Of a DNA stretch of 64,000 nucleotides, positions 47,100 through 54,611 are shown piece after piece. The DNA is from Mesorhizobium sp. M00.F.Ca.ET.216.01.1.1 (GTDB lineage Bacteria; Pseudomonadota; Alphaproteobacteria; Rhizobiales; Rhizobiaceae): positions 1 through 64,000 of the forward strand of contig NZ_SADR02000008.1 of the NCBI RefSeq assembly GCF_004010325.2, read 5' to 3'. The first letter of the stretch is position 1. Every line of letters begins with the position of its first letter. A program made the position numbers and the translations under genes. The notes under the pieces are model-generated. The model made no database searches. It worked only from the letters and a program-made list of their open reading frames with translations, and had not been told where the DNA came from.

Positions 47100-47354
47100 T
47101 CATGGATGCGCCCCGCTGCCATTGCGCTTGCGCCGCGCCGCGAGCTCGACCGCCTTGTCGATGTTTTCCTCGCGCATTTCTTTGACGGCCCGCCGGTAGC
47201 TGCGCAGCATGGCGTTTTCGATTTCATTGAGCCGGCGGTCGGTGGCTTGCTCGGCCTCGGCCATTCTCTGGTCGATGCTGGCGCGCATTTTCCTGACCTC
47301 CTCGGCGAACGAGCGCGCCACGTGGTCAACCAGCACTTTGGTCCGCTCGTCCAT
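47100..47354 (-). CDS. Small coiled-coil protein, 84 aa
   Basis: The protein is a single long charged helix (DHVARSFAEEVRKMRASIDQ, then LNEIENAMLRSYRRAVKEMR) with a basic end. GAGGAGG precedes the ATG, which directly follows the stop codon of the 86-aa ORF, so the two are translationally linked behind the capsid gene. The function is unknown; a capsid-associated or scaffold-like helper is possible. Its stop is 3 bp from the convergent nuclease-NTPase gene stop. Confidence 0.6.
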   Translation of the reverse strand: MDERTKVLVDHVARSFAEEVRKMRASIDQRMAEAEQATDRRLNEIENAMLRSYRRAVKEMREENIDKAVELAARRKRNGSGAHP

Positions 47355-47355
47355 C

Positions 47356-47616
47356 TCAGCCTGCCTCCTCGATGCGCTCGATGGAGAAAGATCCGTCGCC
47401 GCTCCGCAGATCGATACTGAGCAGCAGCCTTGGCCCGAGGGATGCGATCTCTTTGGGCGACAGCACCGCCTTCATTGCCTCGGCGATGGCAATCATGGCG
47501 CTCGGGATGTCGACGCCATCCGGATCGATGTCCCACCGAAATCCCCGGCTGTCTGGCCGATAGGGCAAGCGCGGGAGGCTCTCGGGACCGGGCGGTTGCT
47601 TGGGGCGGAATTCCAT
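47356..47616 (-). CDS. Small protein behind the capsid gene, 86 aa
   Basis: The N-terminus is rich in Pro/Arg (FRPKQPPGPESLPRLPYRPD). The rest looks like a small alpha/beta fold (IPSAMIAIAEAMKAVLSPKE, then LLLSIDLRSGDGSF). AGGAGG precedes the ATG, 9 bp beyond the capsid stop. No family is recognised. Position suggests a structural accessory of the element. Confidence 0.6.
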   Translation of the reverse strand: MEFRPKQPPGPESLPRLPYRPDSRGFRWDIDPDGVDIPSAMIAIAEAMKAVLSPKEIASLGPRLLLSIDLRSGDGSFSIERIEEAG

Positions 47617-47625
47617 GGCCGCCTC

Positions 47626-48732
47626 CTACCAGCCGATGCCATCGACCACGGCGACACGGCCTGGACGGGCCATGATCCACGACACGTCGAGCAGCAGCCG
47701 CAAGCCGATCAGATCGCTTTGCCAGAGCGATACCTGAGGCGAGGCGACGACGCCGGCAGCGTCAACAAGCGGCAGCGGATTCGTATCCTCGGCATGAATG
47801 GTCGATTCCGTGGAGACACTGATTCCCGGCAAATCGCCCTCGGCTGAGGCGAAATCGGCGGCATCGACCAAGATCAGGCGGTCGCCAGGCACGCTTGGGC
47901 TGGCAATGACCGGCAGGGCGACGCCGGGCGCGAGCAGGCCCATAACAAGTGCGGTTTCGGTCGAGGCGAGGAAAATCGGATCGATCAGCGGCCCGGTGGT
48001 GATGGCGGCCAGCAATGCTCGAATGTCGGCCACCAACCCGGCAAGGCCGGTCTCCGTCGACGCGGCGGTTGCTGCCACGCCATCGAGTAGGCCAGCGGGG
48101 CGGATGCTGGTCGCCGGATTGGCATCGAGGAGGACCGAATCGATTTCAATGGTGGTGTCTTCGGCCATCGCCGAACGCAGGACGCTTTCGATGGCCGGGG
48201 TGCTTTTCTCGCTAAGCTGGCGCGAAAAAAACGAAATGACGCCGGCCATTTTGGGCCGGATCGGCAAGCCGGCGAAATTTGCGCGGCTGACCTTGATCGC
48301 CTCGCCCGGGCCGACGAAGGCACCGCCGATGCTTGGTGTCGGATCGCGGCGCGGCAGGACCGCCGAGCCCTTGCCTGCGAGCGAGACGCGCGGGCCGCGC
48401 GCGGCAAGCTGCGCATAGACGGATTGCCCGTCCGTGAGCGCGGCGATGACGCCGCCGCTGCCGACGCCGCCGGCCAGTTCGGCGGCCCATGTCGGCACGG
48501 TGGTTTGCGCCGGGTCGCTGACGGCCCGCGCGAGTACGTTGTCGATGTCGAGGAAGCCGGCGGCGGCGCTGGTGAGCCTGTCCCCGGGATAGTGCCGGGC
48601 GGCGGCGTCGCGCAGCGAGATTTTCCGGGCGGCGCTGACCAAATTGGCCACGGCGACGCGGACGACGAGATCGGCCAGCGGCGTCGGGAATGACGACGCG
48701 TCGGCGAAAGCCGAGGGGCGGATGATATGCAT
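47626..48732 (-). CDS. Phage major capsid protein (HK97-fold type)
   Basis: This 368-aa protein has the recognisable core of HK97-type coat proteins: PKMAGVISFFSRQLSEKSTP with the helix AIESVLRSAMAED, IDSVLLDANPATSIRPAGLLDG, and the C-terminal VSLWQSDLIGLRLLLDVSWI followed by VAVVDGIGW. The N-terminal 100 residues may act as a scaffold, since no separate protease or scaffold gene is seen. The ATG at 48732 (MHIIRPSAF) is chosen over a TTG at 48777. No portal or terminase gene adjoins, unlike in complete phages. Confidence 0.82.
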   Translation of the reverse strand: MHIIRPSAFADASSFPTPLADLVVRVAVANLVSAARKISLRDAAARHYPGDRLTSAAAGFLDIDNVLARAVSDPAQTTVPTWAAELAGGVGSGGVIAALTDGQSVYAQLAARGPRVSLAGKGSAVLPRRDPTPSIGGAFVGPGEAIKVSRANFAGLPIRPKMAGVISFFSRQLSEKSTPAIESVLRSAMAEDTTIEIDSVLLDANPATSIRPAGLLDGVAATAASTETGLAGLVADIRALLAAITTGPLIDPIFLASTETALVMGLLAPGVALPVIASPSVPGDRLILVDAADFASAEGDLPGISVSTESTIHAEDTNPLPLVDAAGVVASPQVSLWQSDLIGLRLLLDVSWIMARPGRVAVVDGIGW

Positions 48733-49116
48733 GATGGAGGGTTCCGCGATGAGCGGAGAAAGCAGCCGGGCCAGCAATGAAAAACGCGGGGGCGTTTCTC
48801 CGAAGCGGTGGGTTCTGGCGGACTTGCCGAGTTTTCGCGACGCCTTTCGGCGACGGCGCGCTCAGCGGTTTCCGGGCCTTAGTGCCGGGCTTGGCAAACC
48901 CGGTCCCCGCTTCTTACGCGACCCCCGCAATATGGGCCAAATTGGCCAGAAAATCAATCGGCGGCATCTGTCAGTCGTGCCTTCAGTTTAAATGTCTGCT
49001 CGCGACCCGTTGCTGACCCTCGCCAGCCGGCCATCAACGAGATGCAACGGCTCCGAAGCGAACATTGAAGAGAGCGAGGGAAAATTGTTCACCTTTCCCA
49101 AGGGTCGCCCCCTTCA
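48733..49116. other. Gap before the capsid gene
   Basis: No gene is supported in these 384 bp. A short plus-strand frame (48778-49016) lacks an RBS and any family resemblance. A hairpin-like CCGGG-N9-CCCGG (near 48887-48905) is present. The capsid promoter should lie here on the minus strand. Confidence 0.4.
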
Positions 49117-49947
49117 TCAGTCTTCGCCTTCGCGCGATAGAAACGCGTTCAGCCGTTCCAGAACGAGATGCGGGGCTTCGAGCTGAGGCAAGTGGCCGAC
49201 ACCGGGCAGTGTTTCGAACACTGCCTGGGGGATCAGCGCATGAAGCGTTTTGCCTCGCTCCAGCGGGATCCATGGATCGTCCTCGCCCCAGATTATTTTT
49301 ACCGGACATCGAATATCCCCGAACATCGGCTCGACCTCGGCGGTATATTTTTCATCGGCTTGCGCGAATTGCCGATAGAAGCTTCCTCGTCCCTCCTCGG
49401 AAAGCCAAGGCTCGACAAGCTTCTCGAAATCTCCAGGATCGATGTCGTTTACGATCGCCCCTTTGATGTAGGCCTCCACGAGCGCTCTATGGATATGCGG
49501 CGGCAGGCCCAAAAAGGCGTCCACATGGCGACCGACATGATCGAAGAACTCCGATCCCCAAGGGCGCATCGCGACGACATTCATCAGAACATACCGCTCG
49601 AAGTCGCAGCCATGCAACAAATGCGCCCGTAGCGTCGTCGCTCCACCGAAATCATGGGCAACGACCATAGGCTGCTCGAGTTCCCAATGCGCAAGTATCT
49701 CGGCGAATACCTGACCTTGCACATCGAGCGACGTGCGCTGCTCCGCGGCTTTGTCGGATCGTCCGTATCCGGGCATATCGTACCAATGCACACGATACCG
49801 CCTTGCAAGCTCCGGAATAATCCGATGCCATGAGAACGAAGACCACGGCCAGCCGTGGGCCAGCACGAGGGCAGGCCCACTACCAAGACGACCCGTTGCA
49901 ACAGCGCCCGCAGATGTTTCCACGGTCTCATCGAGTTTCCACGACAT
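49117..49947 (-). CDS. Alpha/beta hydrolase with Asp nucleophile (dehalogenase/epoxide hydrolase type)
   Basis: This 276-aa enzyme has LAHGWPWSSFSWHRIIPELA (oxyanion hole), then VVAHDFGGATT, in which Asp occupies the nucleophile position as in haloalkane and fluoroacetate dehalogenases and epoxide hydrolases. The acid is in WGEDDPWIPLE and the His in LPGVGHLPQLEAP. GGAGGTGA precedes the ATG at 49947. It is a metabolic cargo gene within the phage-like element. The substrate is unknown, and a role in protection or host metabolism cannot be decided. Confidence 0.82.
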   Translation of the reverse strand: MSWKLDETVETSAGAVATGRLGSGPALVLAHGWPWSSFSWHRIIPELARRYRVHWYDMPGYGRSDKAAEQRTSLDVQGQVFAEILAHWELEQPMVVAHDFGGATTLRAHLLHGCDFERYVLMNVVAMRPWGSEFFDHVGRHVDAFLGLPPHIHRALVEAYIKGAIVNDIDPGDFEKLVEPWLSEEGRGSFYRQFAQADEKYTAEVEPMFGDIRCPVKIIWGEDDPWIPLERGKTLHALIPQAVFETLPGVGHLPQLEAPHLVLERLNAFLSREGED

Positions 49948-50361
49948 CAAATATTCACCTCCGTTTTCGGGACAGCGCCGTTCATACGAATTGGTTCATA
50001 AAGCTCGAGACCGCTGGCCTCAAAACTCGGACGCTGCCCGCTCCAGCAGCGGATCAGGCACCTGGGTCGCTCAACGACCGCTTCATGGCACTCCTTGCAC
50101 GTTCCGTTGGGCGAGCCAAACGGCCGCCTTCCACCCGTAGCCGAAATTCAAACTGAGACACGGCCCATCTGTCAAAAGGACAGCGTGCCAATCGGCGGTT
50201 AGCTGCGTTCAAGATGCGGTGAATTTCGGAGAAGGAGGGCATGTGCGAATTTTGCGGAAAGTGAAACCGAATTGCCCGCGCGCGGCGGGGGCGAGGCCGG
50301 GTAGTTCGGACATGCCCCCTCCGTCAATGCCCCGGTTGGCGCGCCCGGGCCGGTGATGCCG
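49948..50361. other. Gap between hydrolase and small-ORF cluster
   Basis: These 414 bp contain no gene I can support. A 62-codon frame on the minus strand (50054-50242, MPSFSEIHRILNAANRR) has no RBS or family match. The region separates cargo from the replication-side genes and may hold a promoter for the hydrolase. Confidence 0.4.
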
Positions 50362-50667
50362 TCAACAATCCCCTAGTTCATAGTGGATCAGCAGCAGCGC
50401 GTGTTCGATGTCGCTAGCCTTCAGGTCGGCGCGGATGTCGCGCAGCAAGCTGGGCCAGTCGGTGTCGTCGTCTTGGTCATAAGGATCATCGATCACAAGC
50501 TCGTAGGCTAGATCGCGCACGATCTCGCGCATGACTTGATCGTGCACGTCATCGGGCCATTGCTCGATGACAGCAACCAACGCCGCTGTTGCGGTGTCCA
50601 AGGCGTTGACCCTGGCCGACTGTGCGGCATCGGGCTTGCTGAAGACTTGCTCGGTATCTGTGCTCAT
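50362..50667 (-). CDS. Small acidic protein, 101 aa
   Basis: The protein (start MSTDTEQVFSKPDAA) is acidic and helical, with an Asp-rich linker (DDPYDQDDDTDW) and the end SDIEHALLLIHYELGDC. Its ATG overlaps the previous ORF's TGA by 4 bp. I recognise no family. Very acidic small proteins of phage-like elements can be DNA mimics or anti-defence factors, but nothing here proves that. Confidence 0.6.
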   Translation of the reverse strand: MSTDTEQVFSKPDAAQSARVNALDTATAALVAVIEQWPDDVHDQVMREIVRDLAYELVIDDPYDQDDDTDWPSLLRDIRADLKASDIEHALLLIHYELGDC

Positions 50668-50843
50668 GATGCCGGCTTTCTCAGAGGCAGAAGCTTGGTG
50701 ATGCACAAATAGGCCACGTCCGAGTTGTTGAGGCCGTTTGTGAGCATTTCTCCGATCTGGACCGGGTCGGTGACAGTGCGCTCTTCGTTTTTGGTTTTGC
50801 TGCCCGGTCGATGATAGGTTACGGCAACTCTCCACCGTTTCAT
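50664..50843 (-). CDS. Small protein, 59 aa
   Basis: AGGAGG precedes the ATG (MKRWRVAVTYHRPGSKTKNE). The protein resembles a single small beta-rich domain (ERTVTDPVQIGEMLTNGL). It is translationally coupled to the following 101-aa ORF by an ATGA overlap. No family is recognised. Confidence 0.55.
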   Translation of the reverse strand: MKRWRVAVTYHRPGSKTKNEERTVTDPVQIGEMLTNGLNNSDVAYLCITKLLPLRKPAS

Positions 50844-50932
50844 TTTTTCAGTCCTCCTGTGGTTGTCCGCGCCGGGATTGACGCGCCGGGTCTTGCCGGC
50901 CCGATGCCGCGAGCACCGGGCCGGCGATGCGG

Positions 50933-51175
50933 TCATCGCGCCATCAATCGGGCGACTTCCTGTTCCCTGTCGAATTCCGGGTTTCTTCGATTGAGCGTGA
51001 TCGTGATCTTTTCGATCAGGTTCCAGTCCGGGCCGCGCTCGACGTGTTCTTGAAGCTCCTCAAGCTCCTCGACGTACCAGACGGCCGGGCTAGTGCCGCC
51101 AAAGTCGGTCTCGACGCGCCAGCGCCTTTCGTGCATCGGGATTTCCTGTTCGATGGTTGCCGCTTCGGTTTCCAT
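50933..51175 (-). CDS. Small protein, 80 aa
   Basis: The ATG at 51175 lies 8 bp after AGGAGG. The longer frame from 51226, which would overlap the previous stop codon, is an alternative. The product has HERRWRVETDFGGTSPAVWY, EELEELQEHVERGPDWNLIE and an Arg-rich end. It shares the RWRV-to-strand-to-acidic-helix plan with the 59-aa neighbour, so the two may be distant paralogues. The function is unknown. Confidence 0.55.
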   Translation of the reverse strand: METEAATIEQEIPMHERRWRVETDFGGTSPAVWYVEELEELQEHVERGPDWNLIEKITITLNRRNPEFDREQEVARLMAR

Positions 51176-51222
51176 GCTCATTTCCTCCTTGCTGCCGACG
51201 CCACCATTGACGCCGGGATTGC

Positions 51223-51600
51223 TCATCGCTTGCCGCCCCGGATCAGCCGCAAGCGCGGCTGCCGCAGCCGGCGTTCGGCCTCGTCAAAGGCGGCGAGCAT
51301 GCGTTTGAATGGGTGCTGCTGCTGATATTCAGTGACCTCTCGCCGCAACTGGGCGCGCACGTTGGCCGGGGCCTTGGTCAGGCATCGGACAAATTCCTCA
51401 TCACCCTCATCCTTTGTCACGAACGGTCCGGGTTTCTTTTCAAGGAAGCGGTCGACCAGTTCGCGATTGATCTCGATCATCTCGCGGCAGCGGGCCATCA
51501 CCGAGCGCAATTGCGCCTCGGTCGGTCGGCCATCACCGCGCAAAAATTGGCGACAAATCGACCGAAGCTGACTGTCGGAATAATGATGCGGGCGTTTCAT
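51223..51600 (-). CDS. Small basic protein, 125 aa
   Basis: The ATG at 51600 follows GGAGC and overlaps the stop of the HTH replication-type gene by 4 bp. The protein is helical and basic (MKRPHHYSDSQLRSICRQFL, then RQPRLRLIRGGKR at the end), which suggests nucleic-acid binding. It has no recognised domain. Its position between the replication-type gene and tiny ORFs suggests a replication or packaging helper. Confidence 0.6.
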   Translation of the reverse strand: MKRPHHYSDSQLRSICRQFLRGDGRPTEAQLRSVMARCREMIEINRELVDRFLEKKPGPFVTKDEGDEEFVRCLTKAPANVRAQLRREVTEYQQQHPFKRMLAAFDEAERRLRQPRLRLIRGGKR

Positions 51601-52259
51601 GGCTCCTGCTCCTTGGTCTTGGCCGCCAGCAATCGCGCCTGCTTTCTGTCCCACGGCGACAAATGCGGCTCAGCCTGGCGCTGTCGGGCGGCGGATTTGG
51701 GTGGGGGTGCCGGCGGGCCTTTCGAAGGAAGTTTTCCATTCGATTTCTCGATCTGAAAACCCGGAGGGGTCGCGGCAGCGAACCCCAGTGTTAGATTCAA
51801 TGTGTTCTCTTTATTGTGTTGGGGTTCCACTTTTGGGACGATCCTCGTTCCACTTTTGGGACCACCTTGGGTGTCAGTTTTGGGACCAGTCTGCCGATCC
51901 GAAACGGTACCAGTTTTGGTACCATTTTTGCGCTTGCGTGGGATCGGTTTTCGGGTCGCCTCGAATGCCGTCACGATGGCGCGCAATTTGACGAAATTCA
52001 CCTGATAGGCTGTCCGGTTCGTATCGCTATCGATGCGACGGAACAGGCCGGCTTTGATGAGTTCTTCGAGGCCGCGCAGAACCGAGCTTTTGGAAATGCC
52101 CAAGCGGCGAACAATGGTGCGCAGCGACGGATCGCAGCGGCGGGTTTTCTCATTCCGGTGATCAAGCAGCAAGCCGCCGACGCGCTTGGCACCGCTCGAA
52201 AGTTTGGCGATACACAAGGCCTTGTAGGCGAAAAATTGCGCCGTCTGTTCGCTCGCCAA
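51597..52259 (-). CDS. HTH replication-initiator-like protein
   Basis: This 220-aa protein has a winged helix in its first half (CDPSLRTIVRRLGISKSSVL, then RGLEELIKAGLFRRIDSDTN) as in HTH_36-type phage and plasmid replication proteins. A repetitive, Thr/Gly/Lys/Pro-rich linker and a basic tail follow. The start is the TTG at 52259, behind GGAGG. Four iteron-like DNA repeats lie inside its linker coding region, an arrangement known from phage initiators such as lambda O, whose origin lies in its own gene. The initiator role is inferred. Confidence 0.68.
   Translation of the reverse strand: MASEQTAQFFAYKALCIAKLSSGAKRVGGLLLDHRNEKTRRCDPSLRTIVRRLGISKSSVLRGLEELIKAGLFRRIDSDTNRTAYQVNFVKLRAIVTAFEATRKPIPRKRKNGTKTGTVSDRQTGPKTDTQGGPKSGTRIVPKVEPQHNKENTLNLTLGFAAATPPGFQIEKSNGKLPSKGPPAPPPKSAARQRQAEPHLSPWDRKQARLLAAKTKEQEP
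51824..51923. repeat. Iteron-like repeats, candidate replication origin
   Basis: Four related units occur: GTTCCACTTTTGGGAC (51824), GTTCCACTTTTGGGACC (51847), GTCAGTTTTGGGACC (51873) and GGTACCAGTTTTGGTACC (51906). The start-to-start steps are 23, 26 and 33 bp. They lie inside the HTH gene and share the core CNSTTTTGGGACC. Confidence 0.65.
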
Positions 52260-52398
52260 TGTGGTGCGTCCTCCCTTTTCGAGGGAGCCGCGCTTGACGG
52301 GAGTGGCGGGTGGCGGGTAGGAATAATTTCCGGGAGCCCTATCCCGAAGTGCCCTTAATTATTCGAGCCGCCGCGTGCCAAGCGTGGCGGCTTCTCTG

Positions 52399-52620
52399 CT
52401 ATCCGGTTGCGATAAGGTTCTGCCGGCGCTCCTCGGCCTCACGCACAGCCGCCTCACTCGCGAGCAGCGTCTTGCCGAACCTGAACATTTTCAGTCCCCA
52501 TCGCTTGCGATTGGCAAGGATCGTCTTCGACGAGCAATGCCAGCGCGTGGCAAGGTCGTCGACGGTTGAAAATCGCTCCTGCGGCTCCGCATGGTTGGAG
52601 ACTTGCACCAGCTTGGACAT
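52399..52620 (-). CDS. Excisionase/AlpA-like HTH protein, 73 aa
   Basis: The protein has the small winged-helix pattern of excisionases: FSTVDDLATRWHCSSKTILA, then NRKRWGLKMFRFGKTLLAS. GGAG precedes the ATG. It lies next to the integrase, as xis genes do, and probably directs excision and local transcription. A regulator role alone is also possible. Confidence 0.75.
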   Translation of the reverse strand: MSKLVQVSNHAEPQERFSTVDDLATRWHCSSKTILANRKRWGLKMFRFGKTLLASEAAVREAEERRQNLIATG

Positions 52621-52629
52621 CGGGGTTCT

Positions 52630-52740
52630 CCGCTGACTGAAAGGATCTCAGCGGCAATATTCTAGCTTAACGCGGCTCATCGCAAGAATAAAATGAACTG
52701 ACCATCAATAAAAGTGCAGCATGCTAAGTTAAACTTAACT
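52630..52740. promoter_or_regulatory. Control region between xis-like gene and integrase
   Basis: Two inverted repeats are visible. CCGCTGA-N11-TCAGCGG (52630-52654) overlaps the leader of the xis-like gene, and AGTTAA-AC-TTAACT (52727-52740) lies in AT-rich DNA upstream. They are candidate sites for a repressor or for the excisionase itself. Confidence 0.5.
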
Positions 52741-52775
52741 AAATGGCCATTTCACTGGAATTTACCGCCTTCTTG

Positions 52776-53990
52776 CTAAGCAGCGCTTTCATTCATTTCA
52801 TCCTTGAGGCTCGCCTTTGGCGAGAGGACGCTCGAAACTTTGCCCAAGGCGGCCCTCGCTGCCTCATCTTCGAGATGCGCATAGCGCTGTGTCGTCGTCG
52901 CCTGCCTATGACCGAGCAGCTTGCCGACGACATAAAGCGAAACGCCGTTGTTGATTGCGGCGCTGGCGAATGAATGCCGCAAATCGTGAATGCGAAAGCG
53001 ACGCACGCCGGCCTTGGCGACGACCTCCTCCCATGCCCCCTGCACCGTGGTCAGATGGCCGCGCTTGGACTCGGAGGGGAAAACCCATTTATTGATGCGC
53101 GGCAGGCCTTGGAGGATTTTGACGGCCTCTTCGTCGAGATAAACGTCGCGGCCATCATCCGAGGTCTTATCCCTTTCGAGGATCAGCTTGGCGTTGCGCA
53201 GATCGGCATCCTGCCAGCGGAGGGAGAAGATTTCCCCCGCCCTCGCCCCTGTCCGCAAGATCAACCGCAAGGCCGAGAAGACGGCAAGGCGGCTCGGCTG
53301 CTCGGCGGCAAGATCGGCGGCTGCTTGGTCGAGCGCGATCAGGTCCTCGGGCGCATAGAAATTCTGCATCTTTTTCGTCTTGCCCGGCTTGAGCTTGATC
53401 CTCTGCGGCTCGGCGATTTTGCGTTGGTCGGCAAACGAGAGGATCGATTTGACCAACACAAGGCAATGATCGCGCTGGCCACGCTTGGTGATCGTGTCGA
53501 GCCAGTTCTGGACGGTGGCCTCGGAAATATCGCCAATGCGCCGCTTGCCGATAGTCTTTTCGACATAGCGCTTCCAGCGGTCGCTATCGCTGGCTAACGT
53601 CGAGGGCCGCTTGTTGCCATCGCCGCGCACTTTTGGATAGCCGAGCTCCTCATACTTGGCCCATGCGTCGTTGAGCGTCACTTTGTCCTTGGGCGATTTC
53701 TTCCGCCCGATGGCCTCGTCGGTATTCTTGCCGAGGCGGGCAGCGGCAAGCGCGGCCTTGGCCATATTGAGTGCGCCGGGATCATCGGCGGGTCCCTCGA
53801 AATGAAGGATGCCGACTATGCCGAGGACTCGGCGCGGCGTCCGGCTCGGCTCGACGAAATAGGAGCGCCTGCCGCTTTCATAGGCAATGACGCCAAAGCC
53901 GCGCACCTCGGAGCAGCGTTCGATATTCGGCCTTTCGCCCTTCTTCGGTAGCGTCACTTTCATGGCGCGTGGCTCAGTCATTCTTGGCAT
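52776..53990 (-). CDS. int: Tyrosine-type site-specific integrase
   Basis: This 404-aa recombinase has the DUF4102-like N-terminal arm-binding part (VTLPKKGERPNIERCSEVRG), a SAM-like core-binding domain (about 110-200) and the catalytic domain. R is in ILRTGARAGEIFSLRW, HxxR in IHDLRHSFASAA, then H in KLLGHRQATTTQRYAHLED with the nucleophile Tyr. It lies at the right end of the element, transcribed inward from attR, and the tRNA-Gln 3' end is its evident target. Confidence 0.92.
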   Translation of the reverse strand: MPRMTEPRAMKVTLPKKGERPNIERCSEVRGFGVIAYESGRRSYFVEPSRTPRRVLGIVGILHFEGPADDPGALNMAKAALAAARLGKNTDEAIGRKKSPKDKVTLNDAWAKYEELGYPKVRGDGNKRPSTLASDSDRWKRYVEKTIGKRRIGDISEATVQNWLDTITKRGQRDHCLVLVKSILSFADQRKIAEPQRIKLKPGKTKKMQNFYAPEDLIALDQAAADLAAEQPSRLAVFSALRLILRTGARAGEIFSLRWQDADLRNAKLILERDKTSDDGRDVYLDEEAVKILQGLPRINKWVFPSESKRGHLTTVQGAWEEVVAKAGVRRFRIHDLRHSFASAAINNGVSLYVVGKLLGHRQATTTQRYAHLEDEAARAALGKVSSVLSPKASLKDEMNESAA

Positions 53991-54042
53991 TTTCTTGGTG
54001 GCCTTTCTTCAGGAATAACGGAGTCGCCGTTAACTGATTTTG

Positions 54043-54058
54043 AATAGGCCCAGAATAG
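54043..54058. repeat. Second direct repeat of the element, right copy
   Basis: AATAGGCCCAGAATAG is identical to 43199-43214. It lies 52 bp upstream of the integrase start and 109 bp inside attR. Confidence 0.75.
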
Positions 54059-54167
54059 GATTTCTGCAAGGAATGAAAGGCATTAACTGGAATTGACGGG
54101 AATCGTAATTCCAGAAAACATAATTAAACTGGCATGTTAGGCAGTTGCGGGAAGGCGGCAATGCCGC

Positions 54168-54212
54168 ACTCTGACTCCGTTAGTCCTGGTTCGAATCCAG
54201 GTTCCCCAGCCA
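54168..54212. repeat. attR core, duplicate of the tRNA-Gln 3' end
   Basis: This is an exact 45-bp copy of 43085-43129. It has no 5' half, so it does not encode a tRNA. Confidence 0.9.
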
Positions 54213-54365
54213 AGCCGGATGCCCCGTCGATGACTTGGCTCTACAAGCATTGCTGCAGCTGCCGCCGTTTGCGGCGGGTCGAGGGTCGTGCATGTGCCGG
54301 GGCCAACCGGAGACTAGGAATGGCCAAAGTCGCGTTCGCCGCTATATTTCCGGCAGGATGCTGCC

Positions 54366-54566
54366 ATGTCGAGAACCCTGATCATCGTTGGTCTCATCAT
54401 AGTTGCCATAGGCTTATTGTGGCCGTGGTTGTCGCGGATCGGTCTCGGCAGATTGCCTGGCGACATCGTGATCGAGCGTGAGAACTTCACGTTTTATGCT
54501 CCGATTGCCACCGGGATTCTGATCAGCATCGTGCTCTCGCTTATTCTGTGGCTGGTCAACCGGTAG
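54366..54566 (+). CDS. DUF2905 membrane protein
   Basis: This 66-aa protein matches the DUF2905 family: MSRTLIIVGLIIVAIGLLWP, then LGRLPGDIVIERENFTFY and a second span (TGILISIVLSLILWLVNR). The function is unknown. It is the first chromosomal gene beyond attR and is convergent with nasA. Confidence 0.85.
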   Translation: MSRTLIIVGLIIVAIGLLWPWLSRIGLGRLPGDIVIERENFTFYAPIATGILISIVLSLILWLVNR

Positions 54567-54611
54567 CGGGATGCTCGCTGCCGCCCCGCTCTTACCGATT
54601 GGGCAGCGTAT

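Larger units (their letters stand above)
43085..54212. mobile_element. tRNA-Gln integrative element with phage capsid gene, about 11.1 kb
   Basis: The element is bounded by the 45-bp att repeats. A tyrosine integrase lies next to the right end, followed leftward by an excisionase-like protein, a replication-type HTH gene, four small ORFs, an alpha/beta hydrolase, a phage major capsid protein and two more small ORFs. Rightward-transcribed genes at the left end encode an HTH remnant, an unknown protein and a nuclease-NTPase protein. No terminase, portal, protease or tail genes are seen. This fits a phage satellite or a reduced prophage that carries accessory genes. Confidence 0.88.
53991..54365. 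other. attR-side region
   Basis: No gene is supported here. The region holds the second copy of the 16-bp repeat (54043-54058), the inverted repeat CTGGAATT-N12-AATTCCAG (54087-54114), AT-rich DNA and the 45-bp attR (54168-54212). Chromosomal sequence resumes at about 54213. Confidence 0.6.

Noticed and set aside
48777..49016. 79-codon plus-strand ORF upstream of the capsid gene
   Set aside because: It has no RBS, no family resemblance and a composition typical of chance frames in GC-rich DNA.
54168..54212. Second tRNA-Gln gene
   Set aside because: Only the 3' 45 bp are present. The acceptor 5' strand and D-arm are missing, so it is an attachment-site copy.
43085..54212. Type I restriction-modification locus
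   Set aside because: The HSDR_N-like domain is present, but the HsdR helicase motifs and any HsdM or HsdS gene are absent.
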